Below the pieces are notes generated by a model. It worked only from the letters and a program-made list of their open reading frames with translations, had not been told where the DNA came from and did not search any database. This document shows positions 14,725 through 17,281 of a stretch of DNA of 17,281 bases, piece after piece. The stretch is taken from positions 1-17,281 of the forward strand of contig DASSHC010000295.1 of the NCBI GenBank assembly GCA_035693105.1, written 5' to 3'. A program made the position numbers and the translations under genes. This stretch comes from DASSHC01 sp035693105. GTDB taxonomy: Bacteria; Chloroflexota; Chloroflexia; Thermomicrobiales; Thermomicrobiaceae. Position 1 is the stretch's first letter, and each line of letters opens with the position of its first letter.

Positions 14725-17043
14725 TCAATTCCGCAGCGGCTTGCCGGTCTTCAGCATGTGGGCGATGCGCTCCTGCGTCTTGCGCGTGCCGGCCAGGCGC
14801 AGGAACGACTCACGCTCCAGGTCGAGAATATCCTGCTCGCTCACCTCGCGCGGCGAGCCGCCGCCGCCCGAGAGGACGAGGGCCAACTCCTCGCCGATCC
14901 GCGCGTCGTGCTCGCTGATCTGCCCCGCCTCCAGCATCTGCCAGGCGCCGTAGCGCAGGTTGCCGAGCACGTCTTTGCCGCGCGTGGTGATCGTGCGCGG
15001 CGGGGGCGCCACGTAGTCGGGCGCCAGCGCCAGCACGGCCGCCTTGGCATCGGCCAGCAGCAGGTCGCGGTTCATGGTGATGCGGTCGCGGTCGCGCAGG
15101 AAGCCGAGCCGGCGCGCCTCCAGCGCGCTGCTGCTCGTCTGCGCCATGCCGACCAGCATGAAGGCGCGGCGGGCCGCCTCGAAGGGGTCGGCCTCGACGT
15201 AGGGCTCCAGCTCCTGGGTGAAACGGAAGAGGAGCTCCTTGACACCGCCGCCGGCCGGGATGAGACCCAGCCCGGCCTCGACCAGTCCGGCGTAGAGCTC
15301 GGCGTGCGCCTGCACCTGGTCGGCGTGCAGCAGCAGCTCGGCGCCACCGCCCAACGCCATGCCGGCCGGCGCCACCACCACCGGGAAGGGTGCCCGGCGA
15401 ATGCTGCCGATGGCGCGCTGGAACTGCCGGACGGCGAGATCCAGATCGTCCCAGCCGCCCTCCTGGGCCAGCATCAGGATCAGCGCCGCGTTGGCGCCGG
15501 CCGAGAAGGCGGTACTGTCCTCGTTGCCGATCACCAGCCCGGCGAGGCCCTCGGCCTCGACCAGCTTCAGCGCGCGGTCGAGCATGCGCAGCACGCCCTC
15601 GCCGAGCGTGTTCATCTTGGTGTGGAACTCGAGCAGCGCCACGCCGTCGCCCAGGTCGATGATGGCGGCGTCCTTCGACTCCGACAGCACCTTGCCCGCC
15701 TCGCGCCGGCGCCGCAGGCTGATGGTGCCCGGGATCTCCGGCACCGCGGCGCGCTCGCCCGCTGTCGTCAGGAAGGTCTCGGACGTACCGTCGGTCGTGT
15801 AGAAGCGCTCGCCGGCCCGCTGGAGCAGATCCGGCTCGCTTAGCCCGAGCTGCTGGAGACCCTGGCGCAGGGTGTCGAGCCCGACCACGTCCATCTGGCG
15901 GAACGGCCCCAGCTCCCAGCCGAAGCCCCACTCCAGCGCGCGGTCGACCGCCACCAGGTCGTAGGCCACCTCGGGCGTCTTCGCCAGCGTGTAGTGCGCG
16001 CTGGTCAGGAAGAGGGTGCGCATGAAGTCGCCGTACTTGCCGGGGAAGCCGAAGAGCATGACCGGCAGGCGCTCGGCCAGCGACTTGTCCTTGATCGCGC
16101 CGATCTCGGGGAGGCGGAACTCGGCCTTCGGCTTGTATTCGCCCGTCCGCCAGTCGAGCGTGTAGATGTCGCGGCCCTGACGGGTGTAGAAGCCCTTGCC
16201 CGTCTTCTCGCCAAGACTCCCTTGCTCGATCAGACCGTGGACCCAGCCCGGCAGCGCGAAGTCCTCGCCGGTGGCCGCGCTCAAGTCGCGTGAGACGTGG
16301 CCCAGCACGTCGAGCCCGCTGAGGTCGGCGGTGCGGAAGACGGCCGAGCGCGGGCGGCCGATCAGCGGGCCGGTCAGCGCGTCGACCTCGTCGATGGTCA
16401 GCTCGAAGCGCTCCATCAGCCGGATCGCCTGAATCAGCCCGTAGATGCCGAGCCGGTTGCCGATGAAGCCGGGGACATCGTGCGCCAGCACCGTTCCCTT
16501 GCCCAGCACGCGACGGCCGAAGCGCTCGATCGTCTCCAGCGCGGCCGGGTCGGTCTCGGGCGTGGGGATCAGTTCCAAGAGATGCAGGTAGCGGGGGGGG
16601 TTGAAGAAGTGGGTGCCGAAGAAATGCTTGCGAAACGTCTCCCCGCGCCCCTCGGTCAGCAGCGCCATCGGGATGCCCGAGGTGTTGGAGGTGACGATCG
16701 TCTCCGGCTTGAGCAGGGCCTCCAGCCGAGCGTAGAGCGCCCGCTTGGGTTCAAGCTGCTCGACGATCGCCTCGACCACCCAATCGCAGCCGGCGAGCGT
16801 GCCCAGGTCGTCCTCGGTGTTGCCCAGTTCGATCAGCTTTACGCGCGCCGGGTCCATGAAGGCGGCCGGCCTGGCCTTGAGCGCGCGCTCCAGCCCGCGG
16901 CGCGCCGGCGCGTCGCGGTCGGACTCGTCGCCGGGGATATCGAGCAGCACGGCGGGTACGCCCGCCGAGGCGGCCAGCGCGGCGATGGCCGCTCCCATAG
17001 TGCCGGCGCCGACGACGCCGAGCTTGCGGATAGACCTACTCAT
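14725..17043 (-). CDS. fadN: 3-hydroxyacyl-CoA dehydrogenase / enoyl-CoA hydratase fusion FadN
   Basis: A 772-residue bifunctional beta-oxidation enzyme with dehydrogenase first and hydratase second, the order of Bacillus FadN (opposite to E. coli FadB). The NAD fold begins GVVGAGTMGAA (9-19). Catalytic residues are Ser119, His145 (HFFGTHFFNPP), Glu157 and Asn196 (FIGNRLG). Two dehydrogenase C-terminal segments fill roughly 190-395. The crotonase part (about 455-650) keeps both hydratase glutamates, Glu569 in GGGAEL and Glu589 in LVEAGLGLIPAGGG. The ATG at 17043 follows GGGAGG by five bases; an upstream ATG at 17079 lacks this. First gene of the unit, divergent from the flavoprotein gene. Confidence 0.95.
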   Translation of the reverse strand: MSRSIRKLGVVGAGTMGAAIAALAASAGVPAVLLDIPGDESDRDAPARRGLERALKARPAAFMDPARVKLIELGNTEDDLGTLAGCDWVVEAIVEQLEPKRALYARLEALLKPETIVTSNTSGIPMALLTEGRGETFRKHFFGTHFFNPPRYLHLLELIPTPETDPAALETIERFGRRVLGKGTVLAHDVPGFIGNRLGIYGLIQAIRLMERFELTIDEVDALTGPLIGRPRSAVFRTADLSGLDVLGHVSRDLSAATGEDFALPGWVHGLIEQGSLGEKTGKGFYTRQGRDIYTLDWRTGEYKPKAEFRLPEIGAIKDKSLAERLPVMLFGFPGKYGDFMRTLFLTSAHYTLAKTPEVAYDLVAVDRALEWGFGWELGPFRQMDVVGLDTLRQGLQQLGLSEPDLLQRAGERFYTTDGTSETFLTTAGERAAVPEIPGTISLRRRREAGKVLSESKDAAIIDLGDGVALLEFHTKMNTLGEGVLRMLDRALKLVEAEGLAGLVIGNEDSTAFSAGANAALILMLAQEGGWDDLDLAVRQFQRAIGSIRRAPFPVVVAPAGMALGGGAELLLHADQVQAHAELYAGLVEAGLGLIPAGGGVKELLFRFTQELEPYVEADPFEAARRAFMLVGMAQTSSSALEARRLGFLRDRDRITMNRDLLLADAKAAVLALAPDYVAPPPRTITTRGKDVLGNLRYGAWQMLEAGQISEHDARIGEELALVLSGGGGSPREVSEQDILDLERESFLRLAGTRKTQERIAHMLKTGKPLRN

Positions 17044-17171
17044 CCTCGCCTCCCTGCACGTAGGATAGCGAACGCGCATCGCGGGTCGCGGTCAGCCACG
17101 CGTTAATGTAAGTTGAGCATAGCACGCGCGACCAACGATCGACCGCGACGCCGACGATACAAGGAGCAGGC
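17044..17171. promoter_or_regulatory. Divergent control region of fadN and the nitronate monooxygenase gene
   Basis: A 128-base gap. Perfect 9-bp inverted arms GTCGCGGTC (17085-17093) and GACCGCGAC (17141-17149) flank an AT-richer patch (17102-17122, GTTAATGTAAGTTGAGCATA) centred between them. The patch is the likely promoter zone for both genes, but no -35/-10 pair is convincing on either strand. Confidence 0.4.
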
Positions 17172-17281
17172 ATGCGAACCCGTGTCACCGAGTTGTTCGA
17201 CATCGAGTACCCGATCGTGCAGGGGGGGCTGGCCCACCTGGCCTTCGCCGGCCTCTGCGCGGCGGTCTGCGACGCCGGTGG
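17172..17281 (+). CDS. Nitronate monooxygenase / FabK-like flavoprotein, N-terminal 36 residues only
   Basis: The gene is cut by the window end. The visible start, MRTRVTELFDIEYPIVQGGL followed by AHLAFAGLCAAVCDAGG, is the typical opening of the 2-nitropropane dioxygenase/nitronate monooxygenase family, an FMN TIM-barrel also related to FabK enoyl reductases. IEYPIVQGG is the first barrel strand and FMN-contacting loop. The ATG has AAGGAG five bases upstream. It is divergent from fadN. The exact activity cannot be judged from this fragment. Confidence 0.85.
   Translation, partial: MRTRVTELFDIEYPIVQGGLAHLAFAGLCAAVCDAG

Overview
The window is visibly GC-rich, densely coded bacterial chromosome with 13 recognisable protein genes (the first and last are cut by the window edges) and one speculative small ORF. 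I see no rRNA, tRNA, CRISPR array, transposase or phage gene. GC-rich coding, frequent GTG/TTG starts, strong GGAGG-type ribosome sites, a Bacillus-like fadN-fadA-fadE order and short palindromic intergenic repeats would fit a Chloroflexota lineage such as Thermomicrobia. That placement is inference; no marker gene proves it.

Layout. 1-1.1 kb: 3' part of a PucR/CdaR-type regulator (+), convergent with a cytoplasmic class-A-beta-lactamase-fold serine hydrolase (-, 1.2-2.0 kb). A 384-base divergent gap follows, with a promoter for the hydrolase and a possible 20-residue leader ORF. 2.4-6.7 kb (+): an MFS exporter, then a HAD hydrolase, a GNAT acetyltransferase and a PLP enzyme of the cystathionine gamma-synthase/lyase family. 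Two related palindromic elements of about 113 bp lie after the MFS gene and after the PLP-enzyme gene. 6.9-9.4 kb (-): an acyl-CoA synthetase followed 18 bases later by a LysR regulator. 9.4-9.85 kb: a 407-base divergent control region with a promoter candidate for each side, an operator-like palindrome and a predicted three-way-junction leader. 9.85-11.5 kb (+): a secreted PQQ beta-propeller protein resembling polyvinyl-alcohol dehydrogenase. 11.6-17.0 kb (-): a complete fadN-fadA-fadE beta-oxidation operon. 17.17 kb to the end (+): start of a nitronate monooxygenase/FabK-like flavoprotein.

Functionally, the right half is fatty-acid catabolism. The synthetase activates acids to acyl-CoA, FadE makes the enoyl-CoA, FadN hydrates and oxidises it, and FadA cleaves off acetyl-CoA. 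The secreted quinoprotein-like enzyme, divergent from the synthetase, could supply oxidised carbon from outside the cell, but that link rests on position only.

I found no clearly new multi-gene system. The most interesting signals are non-coding: the three-way-junction leader at 9744-9814, the nested palindromic element inside the fad operon at 14588-14724, the two-copy repeat with 29-32-bp inverted arms, and the stem-loop before the PLP-enzyme gene.
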